A stretch of 64,000 nucleotides of DNA from Streptomyces sp. MZ04 (GTDB lineage: Bacteria > Actinomycetota > Actinomycetes > Streptomycetales > Streptomycetaceae): positions 17,712 through 81,711 of the forward strand of contig NZ_SRIC01000006.1 of assembly GCF_004684775.1 (NCBI RefSeq). Direction: 5' to 3'. Under the pieces are notes generated by a model, which made no database searches, had not been told where the DNA came from, and saw only the letters and a program-made list of their open reading frames with translations. This document shows, in pieces, positions 24,680-33,189 of the stretch; within the stretch, counting starts at the first letter, position 1, and each line of letters opens with the position of its first letter. The translations under genes were made by a program, and so were the position numbers.

Positions 24680-26422
24680 TCAACCTTCGCTCTTGGCGGG
24701 GTCCTTGAGACCGACCGAGGCGTAGTCGAGCTGACCGCCGAAGGAGGTCTGCCCGTACGCGCCCGCGATGTTGGTCCCCACCACCAGCGGCCAGCGCCGG
24801 ACCAGTACGGGCACGGTCGGAGCCTTGGCGAGGATCTCGCCGTCCAGCGCCTGCCAGGCCTTGACGGTCTTCCTGGAATCGGTCATGGCGGCGATCTCGT
24901 CCATCCGCTTCATGGTCGCCTTGTCGCGGAAGAGGGAGTGGTTGCCGGTGTTCCCCTTCTCCTTGATGAAGCGGCCGTCGAAGACGAAGGGCAGGAAGGT
25001 GGAGCCGGACGGGTAGTCGGGGCACCAGCCGGTGTAGACGAGGTCCGTGCGGTTCTTGGTGTCGCCGATGGTGGCGTAGAACGCGGACGGGTCGACCGTC
25101 TCGATGGTGACCTTGATGCCGGCCTTGGCGAGCGACTGCTGGATCGCCTCCGCCCGTCCCTTGTCGCCGTTGGAGACCGTCATCTTGGTGCTGAAGCCAT
25201 CAGGCTTTCCGGCCTCCTTGAGCAGCTGCTTCGCCTTGTCCACATTGCCGCTGACGGGGATCTTCAGGGTGTCGGGCTGCTTGCCGTCGAAGAGGGCGGC
25301 GGGCATGTAGGCGGTGGAGGGGGCATTGAAGGCGGGGCCGCCGGATGAGGTGGTCACGGCGTCCCTGTCGAGGGCGTACTGAACGGCCTGACGGACCTTC
25401 ACGTCGGTGAACGGTGCCCGTCCGGTGTGCATCTGCACCATGTCGGTGCAGTTGGTCGACTCGGCGAGCAGCCGCTTGCGGACATCGGCCTTGGGCAGCA
25501 CCTTCACCCCGCTCTCCGGCCGCAGCGCGTACCACGGGACGGTGGAGGCGTCCGCGCCCTGGCTGGCGATCATCCGGTCGTCGATCTGATTGGGACGCAG
25601 CCCCATCACCATGACCAGCTTGTCCGGGTACGCCTTGCGTATCGGGTCGGTCTTGGGGTCCCAGTGCGGGTTGCGGACCAGGACGATCTTCTTGTTGCGC
25701 TGATACGTCTGGATCTTGTACGGGCCCGAGGAGAAAGGGCGGTTGTCGTAGCGAGGCCCGTTGTCCTTCGCCTTCGGTACCGGAGCGAAGGTGGGCATCA
25801 CCGTCACGTTGGGGAACTCGGCGAAGGGCTTGCGCAGTTCGAAGACGATCGTCCTGTCGTCCGGCGTCCTGATGGAGTCCAGGTGCTTGCCGTCGGCGGG
25901 GCCCTGGTAGCCCTTGGCGCCCTTGAGGTAGCGGGCGGCGTAGTCGGCGCCGCCGGGCAGGTCGGGGGAGAAGGACCGCTCGACGTTGTACTTGACGTCC
26001 TGCGCGGTGATCGGCGTTCCGTCCTCGTACTTGACCCCTGCCTTGAGGTGGAAGGTCCAGGTCTTGGCGCCGTTGGAGGAGGTGCCGAGGTCGGTCGCGA
26101 GGTCGGGGGTGAGCTCGCCGCCCGCGGTTCCGGGGGCTGCCTTGTACGACACCAGGGTGCGGTAGAGCAGCCGGGTCCCGAAGTTCATGTCGCTCATGAC
26201 CCAGTTGCGGGCCGGGTCGAGGTGCGTGAAGTCCGTGTTCGACAGGACGGTGAGGGTGCCGCCCTTCTGCGGAGTCCCCCCGATCACCTTGCCGTTGTTG
26301 GCCGTTGCGAGGTTCTTGCCGCGGGCGCCGCCCGTCTTCTCTCCGCCGGAGCAGCCGGCCGTGCCGAGGATGAGGGCCGCCGCCAGTGTGACGGCGAGGG
26401 CGGTACAGGTGCGCTTGTCCAT
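24680..26422 (-). CDS. ABC transporter substrate-binding lipoprotein (family 5)
   Basis: Predicted 580-residue extracellular binding lipoprotein. The signal peptide ends in a lipobox LGTAGC, so Cys24 is lipidated. The family 5 (SBP_bac_5) body is complete, with TFHLKAGVKYEDGTPITAQDVKYNVERS typical of peptide-binding proteins. It starts an operon with two permeases and two ATPases. The promoter and an operator shared with the hydroxyproline genes lie just upstream, so the cargo is probably hydroxyproline or a Pro/Hyp peptide rather than generic peptides; that is inference. Confidence 0.9.
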   Translation of the reverse strand: MDKRTCTALAVTLAAALILGTAGCSGGEKTGGARGKNLATANNGKVIGGTPQKGGTLTVLSNTDFTHLDPARNWVMSDMNFGTRLLYRTLVSYKAAPGTAGGELTPDLATDLGTSSNGAKTWTFHLKAGVKYEDGTPITAQDVKYNVERSFSPDLPGGADYAARYLKGAKGYQGPADGKHLDSIRTPDDRTIVFELRKPFAEFPNVTVMPTFAPVPKAKDNGPRYDNRPFSSGPYKIQTYQRNKKIVLVRNPHWDPKTDPIRKAYPDKLVMVMGLRPNQIDDRMIASQGADASTVPWYALRPESGVKVLPKADVRKRLLAESTNCTDMVQMHTGRAPFTDVKVRQAVQYALDRDAVTTSSGGPAFNAPSTAYMPAALFDGKQPDTLKIPVSGNVDKAKQLLKEAGKPDGFSTKMTVSNGDKGRAEAIQQSLAKAGIKVTIETVDPSAFYATIGDTKNRTDLVYTGWCPDYPSGSTFLPFVFDGRFIKEKGNTGNHSLFRDKATMKRMDEIAAMTDSRKTVKAWQALDGEILAKAPTVPVLVRRWPLVVGTNIAGAYGQTSFGGQLDYASVGLKDPAKSEG

Positions 26423-26484
26423 GAGTGGTCACTCCGGAGGAGTCGAGCAGCCAGAGTTGGAGAGCTGGCTGGAATGTGACCCGT

Positions 26485-26513
26485 AACATAGTAATGTGAA
26501 ATTGCACTGACAA
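26485..26513 (-). promoter_or_regulatory. promoter of the ABC importer operon with embedded operator
   Basis: On the minus strand TTGTCA (26513-26508) and TATGTT (26490-26485) are separated by exactly 17 bases. The near-palindrome AATGTGAAATT (26493-26503, plus-strand reading) sits in that spacer, where a bound repressor would block polymerase. A further AATGTGAC half-match lies at 26473. Confidence 0.7.
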
Positions 26514-26607
26514 GGTGTGAGCTACTTCGTTACCCACCCGTTCCCAAGTGGGCTGCTGCGTTTGATCCTTCAACTGCGGGATCGATGGGGCTCGTTGATC
26601 GCCACCC

Positions 26608-26642
26608 TTGGCAGATACAGTGCAATGTGAAATATTACTGAC
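26608..26642 (+). promoter_or_regulatory. promoter and operator of the hydroxyproline dehydrogenase operon, probably leaderless
   Basis: TTGGCA (26608-26613) and AATATT (26631-26636) are 17 bases apart, which places the transcript start at about 26643, the first base of the GTG start codon. The operator-like AATGTGAAATA (26624-26634) overlaps the -10 box. Its flanks (CAGTGCAAT...ATTACT) repeat those of the divergent site read in reverse. Confidence 0.6.
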
Positions 26643-27797
26643 GTGCTGACAAGGAACACCGCAGACGTCATCGTCGTCGGGGCGGGCGTGATGGGCGCGG
26701 CCTGCGCCTATTACGCCGCCCGGTCCGGCCTCCGCGTCACCGTGCTCGACCGCGGCCCCGTGGCGGGCGGTACGACGGGGGCCGGCGAGGGCAACCTCCT
26801 GCTCTCCGACAAGGAGCCGGGACCCGAGCTCGAACTGGCCTTGCTCTCCGCCCAGTTGTGGCGGGAGCTCGCCGACGAGCTCCCGCCGGAGATCGAGTAC
26901 GAGTCCAAGGGCGGCCTTGTCGTCGCCTCCGACGAGGTGGGGATGGGCGCGCTGCGGGACTTCGCGGCCCGGCAGCGGAAGGCGGGCGTGACGGCGGACG
27001 AGGTCGGGGCCGACCACCTGCACGACCTGGAGCCTCACCTCGCCGACGGCCTGGCGGGCGGCTTCCACTACCCCCAGGACGCGCAGGTCATGCCCGCGCT
27101 CGCCGCCGCGCATCTGCTGCGCGCGGGTGGCGACCGGATCCGTCTGCGCCTGGGCGAGGAGGTCACCGGCCTGCTCACGGGGGCGGCCGGTGAGATCAGG
27201 GGAGTGCGGACGGCGGCCGCGGAACACCACGCTCCGTACGTGGTCAACGCCGCCGGGACCTGGGGCGGCGAGGTCGCCCGCCTTGCGGGGGTGGAACTGC
27301 CGGTGCGGCCACGGCGGGGCTTTGTCCTGGTCACCGAGCCGCTGCCGCGCGTGGTGCGCCGCAAGGTGTACGCGGCCGACTACGTCGCCGATGTGGCCAG
27401 CGGCTCCGCCGCGCTGCAGAGTTCGGCCGTGGTGGAGGGCACTGGGGCGGGTCCCGTCCTCATCGGCGCCAGCCGGGAACGGGTCGGCTTCGACCGGACG
27501 CTCTCGGTCGAGGTGCTGCGTCGTCTGGCGGCCCAGGCCACCACCCTGTTCCCGGTCCTTTCCGGGGTGCGGGCGATGCGCACGTACGCAGGCTTCCGTC
27601 CGTACCTGCCGGACCACCTGCCCGCCATCGGCCCCGACCCGCGCGTCCCCGGCCTGCTGCACGCCTGCGGCCACGAGGGCGCGGGGATCGGGCTCGCTCC
27701 TGCCACCGGCCTTGCCGTCGCACGGTCCCTGGCCGGCGGCGAACCGCCGCTCGACATCACCCCGTTCAGGCCGGAACGCTTCGCGTCGACCGCCTGA
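26643..27797 (+). CDS. FAD-dependent oxidoreductase, D-hydroxyproline dehydrogenase catalytic-type subunit
   Basis: Predicted 384-residue DAO-family flavoenzyme. The Rossmann motif VVGAGVMGAACAYYAA starts at residue 11, and the C-terminal FRPYLPDHLPAIGPDPRVPG with CGHEGAGIGLAPATG completes the FAD site. With the following small 2Fe-2S protein and large FAD protein it makes the HcnABC-like three-subunit enzyme known for D-hydroxyproline (and opine) oxidation. In this pathway it converts cis-4-hydroxy-D-proline to 1-pyrroline-4-hydroxy-2-carboxylate. GTG at 26643 has no ribosome-binding site but fits a leaderless transcript. Confidence 0.87.
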   Translation: MLTRNTADVIVVGAGVMGAACAYYAARSGLRVTVLDRGPVAGGTTGAGEGNLLLSDKEPGPELELALLSAQLWRELADELPPEIEYESKGGLVVASDEVGMGALRDFAARQRKAGVTADEVGADHLHDLEPHLADGLAGGFHYPQDAQVMPALAAAHLLRAGGDRIRLRLGEEVTGLLTGAAGEIRGVRTAAAEHHAPYVVNAAGTWGGEVARLAGVELPVRPRRGFVLVTEPLPRVVRRKVYAADYVADVASGSAALQSSAVVEGTGAGPVLIGASRERVGFDRTLSVEVLRRLAAQATTLFPVLSGVRAMRTYAGFRPYLPDHLPAIGPDPRVPGLLHACGHEGAGIGLAPATGLAVARSLAGGEPPLDITPFRPERFASTA

Positions 27798-27864
27798 GTC
27801 CACCCGCGACGACAGTCCACCGGCGACGACAGTCCACCCGCGACGAGAGTCCACCCGCCATGAG
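27797..27864 (+). repeat. 17-bp tandem repeat, about 4 units, starting at a stop codon
   Basis: The unit AGTCCACCCGCGACGAC begins on the last base of the oxidoreductase TGA and repeats three times, with a fourth degenerate copy running into the next gene's ribosome-binding site (GAGAGGAGAGGGG). It fills the gap between the two genes. Confidence 0.95.
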
Positions 27865-27877
27865 AGGAGAGGGGCCC

Positions 27878-28192
27878 ATGGCCCGTACCCCCGCCGACCT
27901 GGTCGGCGCATCGCCCGAACCACCGCTCCCCATCACCTTCGACGGCCGTGCCGTGACCGCCCTGCCTGGTCAGTCCGTCGCCGCCGCGTTGTGGGGGGCC
28001 GGAATCCTGGCCTGGCGCACCACGCGGAACGGCGGGCGCCCGCGGGGCGCGTTCTGCGGGATCGGGCAGTGCTACGACTGCCTCGCCACCATCAATGGAG
28101 AGCCCAACCGGCGGGCCTGCCTCGTTCCGGCCCGGCCGGGGGACGCCATCACCACTCAGGAAGGACACGGCCGTGCCGGTAACGCCGTCTGA
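27878..28192 (+). CDS. 2Fe-2S protein, small subunit of D-hydroxyproline dehydrogenase
   Basis: Predicted 104-residue ferredoxin-like electron-transfer subunit similar to HcnA. GAFCGIGQCYDCLATINGEPNRRACL supplies the C-x4-C-x2-C...C cluster ligands (first Cys near residue 56). ATG at 27878 is chosen over 27860 because GAGAGGAGAGGGG lies directly before it. Its end overlaps the next gene by 20 bases, consistent with a fixed stoichiometry in the complex. Confidence 0.88.
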   Translation: MARTPADLVGASPEPPLPITFDGRAVTALPGQSVAAALWGAGILAWRTTRNGGRPRGAFCGIGQCYDCLATINGEPNRRACLVPARPGDAITTQEGHGRAGNAV

Positions 28193-29663
28193 ATCGTACG
28201 AGTCGTACGAGTCGTACGAAGCGTTTGAACCGTACGACCTCGCGGTGATCGGCGCGGGCTCTGCCGGTCTCGCCGGAGCCGTTGCTGCCGCTGAACTCGG
28301 CCTGTCGGTATCTCTGTTGGACACCTCCACGCACACCGGCGGGCAGTTCTACCGGCATCCGGCACCGACGGTGGGTGCCGTCCGCCCCGAGGCCCTGCAC
28401 CACGACTGGTCCGCCTACACCGATCTGCGCCGACGGCTTGCGGAGAGCGAGGTGAGGCACCTTCCCGGACATCACGTGTGGGGCGTGACCAAGGACGAAG
28501 GGGCGGGCGGTGTCTGGGCGGCGCATGCTGTCACCGGGGCTGACGGCGACGGCGAGCGTCCCGTACGTGTACGGGCCCGAGCCGTCCTCCTGGCGACCGG
28601 CGCTTATGAGCGTCAACTCCCCTTCCCAGGGTGGACGTTGCCCGGCGTCGTCGGTGCCGGGGGAGCGCAGGCCATGCTCAAGTCCGGCCTGGTGCTGCCC
28701 GGACGGCAGGTCGTCGTGGCGGGCAGCGGCCCCCTGCTGCTCGCGGTCGCCTCCTCGCTGGCCGCGGGCGCGAAGGTGCCCGCCGTCGTCGAGGCGTCTG
28801 GCTATCTGCGGTACGCCAGGCACCCCCGGGCGCTGTTCACCAACCCGCACAAGGCAGTTGAGGCCCTGACCCACGGCGCCGCGCTGCTGCGGCGCCGGGT
28901 TCCGGTGAGGCTGCGCAGTGCCGTCACCGAGGTGCACGGCACCGACCGCGTGGAGGCCGTCACCGTCACCCGCCTCGACCGCGACTGGCGCCCCGTACGG
29001 GGGACGGGGCGCCGGATCGAGTGCGACGCGCTGGCCGTCGGACACGGCCTCGTCCCCCAGATCGAACTGGCGACGACGCTCGGCTGCGCCACCCGCCCCC
29101 TGCCCGACGGCACCAGAACCCTGGCTCTCGACGGCCTTCAGGGGACTTCGGTGCCCGGTCTGTGGGCGGCGGGCGAGACCGGGGGAGTGGGGGGAGCTCA
29201 ACTAGCCCGTACGGAAGGTGAGTTGGCTGGCATCGCAATCGCCGCCCAGGTCCTCGGCCGCCCCGTCCACGGCGGCCGGGTGCGGGAACTGAAGCGCCGC
29301 AGGGGGCGGATGCGCGCCTTCGCCGACGCGATGGCCACCGTTCACGCGCCCGGTTCCGGCTGGCCACAGTGGCTCACGGACGACACCGACGTGTGCCGCT
29401 GCGAGGAGGTCACCGCCGGCCGGATCCACGAAGCGGTCGAGGACCTCGGGGCTCGGGACGCCCGCACCGTCAAACTGCTCACCCGCGCCGGTATGGGCTG
29501 GTGCCAGGGGAGGATGTGCGGTGCGGCAGTGGCGTGCCTGGCGTCCCGCGGCGGGACCGCCGAACCCCCGCTGGAGCGCCGCCCGTTCGCCACGCCTGTC
29601 CCGCTGGCGGCACTCGCCGCGCTCGACGCCCCTGTCGTGGACGAGCCACGGGACCTTTCTTAG
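28173..29663 (+). CDS. NAD(P)/FAD-dependent oxidoreductase, large subunit (HcnB-like)
   Basis: Predicted 496-residue flavoprotein. After an acidic N-terminal ESYESYESYE tail (9-base repeat), DLAVIGAGSAGLAGAVAA is the FAD motif and VVVAGSGPLLLAVASSLAAGA a second dinucleotide motif. The C-terminus has a BFD-like cluster (CRCEE...GMGWCQGRMCG) that probably holds a 2Fe-2S centre. GTG at 28173 has GGAAGGA eight bases upstream and overlaps the small subunit gene. It completes the three-component D-hydroxyproline dehydrogenase. The stop TAG starts another tandem repeat. Confidence 0.88.
   Translation: MPVTPSESYESYESYEAFEPYDLAVIGAGSAGLAGAVAAAELGLSVSLLDTSTHTGGQFYRHPAPTVGAVRPEALHHDWSAYTDLRRRLAESEVRHLPGHHVWGVTKDEGAGGVWAAHAVTGADGDGERPVRVRARAVLLATGAYERQLPFPGWTLPGVVGAGGAQAMLKSGLVLPGRQVVVAGSGPLLLAVASSLAAGAKVPAVVEASGYLRYARHPRALFTNPHKAVEALTHGAALLRRRVPVRLRSAVTEVHGTDRVEAVTVTRLDRDWRPVRGTGRRIECDALAVGHGLVPQIELATTLGCATRPLPDGTRTLALDGLQGTSVPGLWAAGETGGVGGAQLARTEGELAGIAIAAQVLGRPVHGGRVRELKRRRGRMRAFADAMATVHAPGSGWPQWLTDDTDVCRCEEVTAGRIHEAVEDLGARDARTVKLLTRAGMGWCQGRMCGAAVACLASRGGTAEPPLERRPFATPVPLAALAALDAPVVDEPRDLS
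28191..28235 (+). repeat. 9-bp imperfect tandem repeat at a gene junction
   Basis: Five units (GAATCGTAC, GAGTCGTAC twice, then GAAGCGTTT and GAACCGTAC) begin inside the TGA of the 2Fe-2S gene and encode the acidic N-terminal tail of the overlapping large subunit. Confidence 0.9.
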
Positions 29664-29711
29664 GTCGCTTAGGTCGCTTAGGTCGCCTAGGTCTCGTCTA
29701 AGTCGGCTAGG
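29661..29711 (+). repeat. 9-bp tandem repeat starting at the large-subunit stop codon
   Basis: TAGGTCGCT begins with the TAG stop and repeats at least three times with two more degenerate copies, filling the gap toward the operator in front of the deaminase gene. Confidence 0.92.
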
Positions 29712-29740
29712 TCCCCGGCCCCCCCCCACAACGTAAGTGA

Positions 29741-29751
29741 AATGTCACATT
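29741..29751. promoter_or_regulatory. operator in front of the HPC deaminase operon
   Basis: AATGTCACATT is a perfect palindrome around one base and the best copy of the motif found at 26493, 26624, 33137 and 34013. It lies 22 bases before the ATG at 29773. Confidence 0.6.
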
Positions 29752-29772
29752 CTCAAGAGAGGTCTCTCTGAC

Positions 29773-30681
29773 ATGACCACCAACACCTGGAACAGCACCC
29801 GTCCTTGGCGCGGCATCATGGTCGCCACCACGCTGCCCCTGCGCGACGACCTGTCCGTCGACCACGACGCCTATGCCGAGCACGTCCGCTGGCTGCTCGA
29901 CAACGGCTGCGACGGTGTCGTGCCGAACGGCTCGCTCGGCGAGTATCAGACCCTCACCGACGAGGAACGGGCCCGCGTGGTGCGGACCGCCGTCGAGGCC
30001 GCGGGCGACGGGGCGCGGGTCATGCCCGGCGTCGCCGCCTACGGCAGCGGCGAGGCCCGGCGCTGGGCGGAACACGCGGGCGAGGCGGGCTGCGGCTCGG
30101 TGCTCCTGTTGCCCCCGAACGCCTACCGCGCCGACGAGCCGGCCGTACGCGCCCACTACGCCGAGGTCGCCCGCGCCGGGGTGCCGGTCGTCGCGTACAA
30201 CAACCCCATTGACACCAAGGTGGACCTCACGCCGGACCTCCTTGCCCGGCTGCACCAGGACGGCAGCGTCGTGGCGGTGAAGGAGTTCACCGGTGACGTC
30301 CGCAGGGCGTACGAGCTCGCCGAACTCGCCCCGGAGCTCGACCTGTTGATCGGCGCCGACGATGTCCTGCTCGAACTGGCCGTCGCCGGTGCAGTCGGCT
30401 GGATCGCCGGCTACCCCAACGCGTTCCCCGCCAGCTGCGCGGAGCTGTACCACTGCGCCGTCTCCGGAGACCTGGCCACGGCCGTCCCGCTCTACAAGTC
30501 CCTGCACTCCTTGCTGCGCTGGGACTCCAAGACGGAGTTCGTGCAGTCGATCAAGCTGTCCATGGACATCGTCGGGCGGCGGGGCGGCCCCACACGGCCG
30601 CCGCGCTTCCCGCTCACCGGGGAGATCGAAGAGGGGGTGCGCGCCGCCACCGAGAAGGCCGTCGCCGACGGCCACCGCTGA
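29773..30681 (+). CDS. dihydrodipicolinate synthase family protein, probable 1-pyrroline-4-hydroxy-2-carboxylate deaminase
   Basis: Predicted 302-residue class I aldolase-fold enzyme. The Schiff-base lysine is Lys170 in VVAVKEFTGD and the catalytic Tyr142 lies in VVAYNNP. The substrate loop reads NGSLGEYQTLT. Members next to hydroxyproline epimerase convert 1-pyrroline-4-hydroxy-2-carboxylate to alpha-ketoglutarate semialdehyde and ammonia. ATG at 29773 is preceded by GAGAGG and an operator. It is the first gene of a unit with the epimerase and aldehyde dehydrogenase. Confidence 0.87.
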   Translation: MTTNTWNSTRPWRGIMVATTLPLRDDLSVDHDAYAEHVRWLLDNGCDGVVPNGSLGEYQTLTDEERARVVRTAVEAAGDGARVMPGVAAYGSGEARRWAEHAGEAGCGSVLLLPPNAYRADEPAVRAHYAEVARAGVPVVAYNNPIDTKVDLTPDLLARLHQDGSVVAVKEFTGDVRRAYELAELAPELDLLIGADDVLLELAVAGAVGWIAGYPNAFPASCAELYHCAVSGDLATAVPLYKSLHSLLRWDSKTEFVQSIKLSMDIVGRRGGPTRPPRFPLTGEIEEGVRAATEKAVADGHR

Positions 30682-30742
30682 CCACACGCCCACTGACCAC
30701 ACGCCCGCTGACCACACGCCCACCGACCACACCACCCACTGA
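30678..30742 (+). repeat. 15-bp tandem repeat starting at the deaminase stop codon
   Basis: CTGACCACACGCCCA contains the TGA stop of the deaminase gene and recurs three times, then in a degenerate copy, up to the GAAAGGA ribosome-binding site of the epimerase gene. It occupies almost the whole gap. Confidence 0.95.
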
Positions 30743-30756
30743 CCGAAAGGAAGCCC

Positions 30757-31764
30757 GTGCGTACCCGCCACGTCTTCCACGCAGTCGACTCGCACACCGA
30801 GGGCATGCCCACGCGCGTGATCACCGGTGGTGTCGGGGTCATCCCCGGTGCCACCATGGCCGAGCGGCGGCTGCACTTCATCGAGCACATGGACGGCCTC
30901 CGGACGCTCCTGATGTACGAGCCGCGCGGCCACGCCGCGATGAGCGGCGCGATCCTCCAACCGCCCACTCGTCCCGACGCCGACTACGGAGTCCTCTACA
31001 TCGAGGTCTCCGGACTGCTCCCGATGTGCGGGCACGGCACCATCGGGGTCGCCACCGTCCTGGTCGAGACGGGCATGGTGCCTGTCACGGAACCGGTCAC
31101 CACGGTCCGGCTCGACACCCCGGCCGGACTCGTGACCGTCGAGGTCCAGGTGTCGGACGGCGCGGCCACGGCGGTCACGTTCACCAACGTACCGGCGTTC
31201 TGTGCCGCCCTGGACAGCAAGATCGCGGTGCCCGGGTACGGCACGGTCACCTACGACCTCGCGTTCGGCGGGAACTTCATCGCCTTCGTCGAACTCGACG
31301 CCCTGGGGCTGCCGTTCGACCGCGAGCGCAAGGACGACCTGCGGGCCGCCGGGCTTGCCGTCATGGACGCGATCAACGCCTCGACGCAGCGGCCCGTACA
31401 CCCCGAGCGTTCTGAGATCGCCGGAGTCAAGCACGTCTACCTGGCCGCCCCCGGCTCCGACGCGAACCGCTCACGCCACGCGATGGTGGTCCACCCCGGC
31501 TGGTTCGACCGCTCCCCGTGCGGCACGGGCACCTCGGCCCGGATGGCGCAGCTGCACGCCCGCGGCCAACTGCCCCTGAACCAGGACTTCGTCAACGAGT
31601 CCTTCATCGGCACCCGCTTCATCGGCCGGCTGACCGACGAGACCACCGTGGACCGCGGCGTGCCCGCCGTCGTGCCGACCGTCACCGGACGTGCCTGGAT
31701 CACCGGCACCGCCCAGTACTTCCTGGACCCGGACGACCCCTTCCCCGGAGGATTTCTCCTGTGA
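30757..31764 (+). CDS. 4-hydroxyproline epimerase (proline racemase family)
   Basis: Predicted 335-residue cofactor-independent epimerase. Both catalytic cysteines are present: Cys91 in MCGHG and Cys255 in SPCGTGTSA. That separates it from trans-3-hydroxyproline dehydratases, which have Thr at the second site. FHAVDSHTEGMPTRV is the family N-terminus. It converts trans-4-hydroxy-L-proline to cis-4-hydroxy-D-proline, the first step of the pathway encoded around it. GTG at 30757 has GAAAGGA upstream; the stop overlaps the dehydrogenase GTG. Confidence 0.9.
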   Translation: MRTRHVFHAVDSHTEGMPTRVITGGVGVIPGATMAERRLHFIEHMDGLRTLLMYEPRGHAAMSGAILQPPTRPDADYGVLYIEVSGLLPMCGHGTIGVATVLVETGMVPVTEPVTTVRLDTPAGLVTVEVQVSDGAATAVTFTNVPAFCAALDSKIAVPGYGTVTYDLAFGGNFIAFVELDALGLPFDRERKDDLRAAGLAVMDAINASTQRPVHPERSEIAGVKHVYLAAPGSDANRSRHAMVVHPGWFDRSPCGTGTSARMAQLHARGQLPLNQDFVNESFIGTRFIGRLTDETTVDRGVPAVVPTVTGRAWITGTAQYFLDPDDPFPGGFLL

Positions 31765-33143
31765 CCGCCGTCGGACCTGTCATCACCTCACACAACCCGG
31801 CCGATCCGTCCGACGTACTTCTGCGGATCCCGGCGCCCGGCGCCTTCGAGACGGTCGACACCGTGGAGCGGGCCCGCGCCGCTCAGCCGGGCTGGCTGCT
31901 CGGCGGGGCCGCAGCCCGCTCGGCCGCTCTCGGCGCGGTCGCCGATGGCATCGACGCCGCACGCACCGAGCTGGCCGCTCTCGCCGTCCGCGAGGTGGGC
32001 AAGCCGCTCACCGAAGCCCGCGCCGAAGTCGCGCGCACCGCCGCGATCTGGCGGTACTACGCCCAGGCCCCGTACGAACCCGTCGGTGCGGTCCACGAGA
32101 CCGCCGCGGGACCCGGACTGCTGTTCTCCCGCCGCCGCCCGCACGGCGTGGCCGGTCTGATCACGCCCTGGAACTTCCCCTTCGCCATTCCGAGCTGGAA
32201 GGCCGCCCCGGCGCTCGCGGCGGGCAACACGGTCGTCCTCAAGCCCGCACCCGAGGCCACGGCGTGTGCGCAGCGCCTGGCCGAGATCGTCCAACAGGCC
32301 ATCCCCGCAGGGGTGTTCACCGTCCTGCCGGGCGGGGCGACGGAGGGCAACGCGCTCGTCTCCGCCGCCGACGTGGTCTCCTTCACGGGCTCGACCACCG
32401 TCGGCCAGGCCGTCGCCCGCGCCGCAACGGCCCGCGGCGTGCCGGTCCAGGCCGAGATGGGCGGCCTGAACGCGGCGATCGTCCTCGCGGACGCCGACAT
32501 CGGGCAGGCCGCGGCCCACATCGCCGCCTCCATCGCCGGGTACGCGGGCCAGAAGTGCACCGCCACCAGCCGCGTCATCGCGGTCGGCGCGGCCCTTGAG
32601 CCGCTGCGTGAAGCACTCGCCGAAGCGCTGCGGGCCGTTACGGTGGGCGACCCGACCGACGCGGCGACCGTGTGCGGGCCGCTCATCAACGAGCACGCCC
32701 GAGGCCAGGTGGGCGACGCCGGGCACGGCCTGTGCGCGCTGGCGGGCGGCACCGTGCCCGACAGACCCGGCTGGTACGCGGCCCCGACCCTGGTCGAGAA
32801 GGTCCCGGCGGGCCACCGGCTGCTGCGCGAAGAGGTCTTCGGCCCCATCGCGGCCCTGCTGCCCGCCGACGACCTGGCCCACGCGGTGCGGATCACCAAC
32901 TTCGTGCCGTACGGACTGGTCACCTCTGTCCACACCGCCGACCTGAACACGGCACTGAGCGGACTCGATCGGCTCGACACCGGAATGATCCGGGTCAACG
33001 CCCCATCCACCGGTGTCGACTTCCACTTGCCGTTCGGCGGAGCCAAGGCGTCCAGCCACGGGCCGCGCGAACAGGGCCGGGCCGCGCTGGAGTTCTACAC
33101 CTCGAGCCGGACCTACACCCTGTCGCCGGCGGGAGCAACGTGA
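31761..33143 (+). CDS. aldehyde dehydrogenase, probable alpha-ketoglutarate semialdehyde dehydrogenase
   Basis: Predicted 460-residue NAD(P)-dependent aldehyde dehydrogenase. Catalytic Cys266 lies in GQKCTATSR and general-base Glu232 in QAEMGGLNAAIV; the cofactor motif FTGSTTVG is present. It would oxidise alpha-ketoglutarate semialdehyde to alpha-ketoglutarate, ending the hydroxyproline route. It is slightly shorter than typical ALDHs (about 480), with the shortening in the middle. Its TGA lies within the operator upstream of the regulator gene. Confidence 0.87.
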   Translation: MTAVGPVITSHNPADPSDVLLRIPAPGAFETVDTVERARAAQPGWLLGGAAARSAALGAVADGIDAARTELAALAVREVGKPLTEARAEVARTAAIWRYYAQAPYEPVGAVHETAAGPGLLFSRRRPHGVAGLITPWNFPFAIPSWKAAPALAAGNTVVLKPAPEATACAQRLAEIVQQAIPAGVFTVLPGGATEGNALVSAADVVSFTGSTTVGQAVARAATARGVPVQAEMGGLNAAIVLADADIGQAAAHIAASIAGYAGQKCTATSRVIAVGAALEPLREALAEALRAVTVGDPTDAATVCGPLINEHARGQVGDAGHGLCALAGGTVPDRPGWYAAPTLVEKVPAGHRLLREEVFGPIAALLPADDLAHAVRITNFVPYGLVTSVHTADLNTALSGLDRLDTGMIRVNAPSTGVDFHLPFGGAKASSHGPREQGRAALEFYTSSRTYTLSPAGAT

Positions 33144-33147
33144 CATT
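33137..33147. promoter_or_regulatory. operator upstream of the GntR regulator
   Basis: AACGTGACATT is one mismatch from the palindrome AATGTNACATT. It overlaps the stop codon of the preceding gene and lies 43 bases before the regulator ATG, suggesting autoregulation. Confidence 0.5.
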
Positions 33148-33189
33148 GTATGGTGGTGGTCTGTACCAGATCGAAGGGACCGTCGCCGC

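Noticed and set aside
27797..27864. A CRISPR-like array
   Set aside because: Units are contiguous without spacers and only 17 bases long; no cas genes are present.
25200..27923. A 907-residue minus-strand open frame across the importer and dehydrogenase genes
   Set aside because: It is antisense or out of frame to the well-supported binding protein and oxidoreductase genes and has a high-GC shadow composition (Arg/Gly/Pro-rich).
28191..28235. Repeat-rich N-terminus as a separate small protein
   Set aside because: It continues in frame into the FAD motif of the large subunit with a good ribosome-binding site for GTG 28173.
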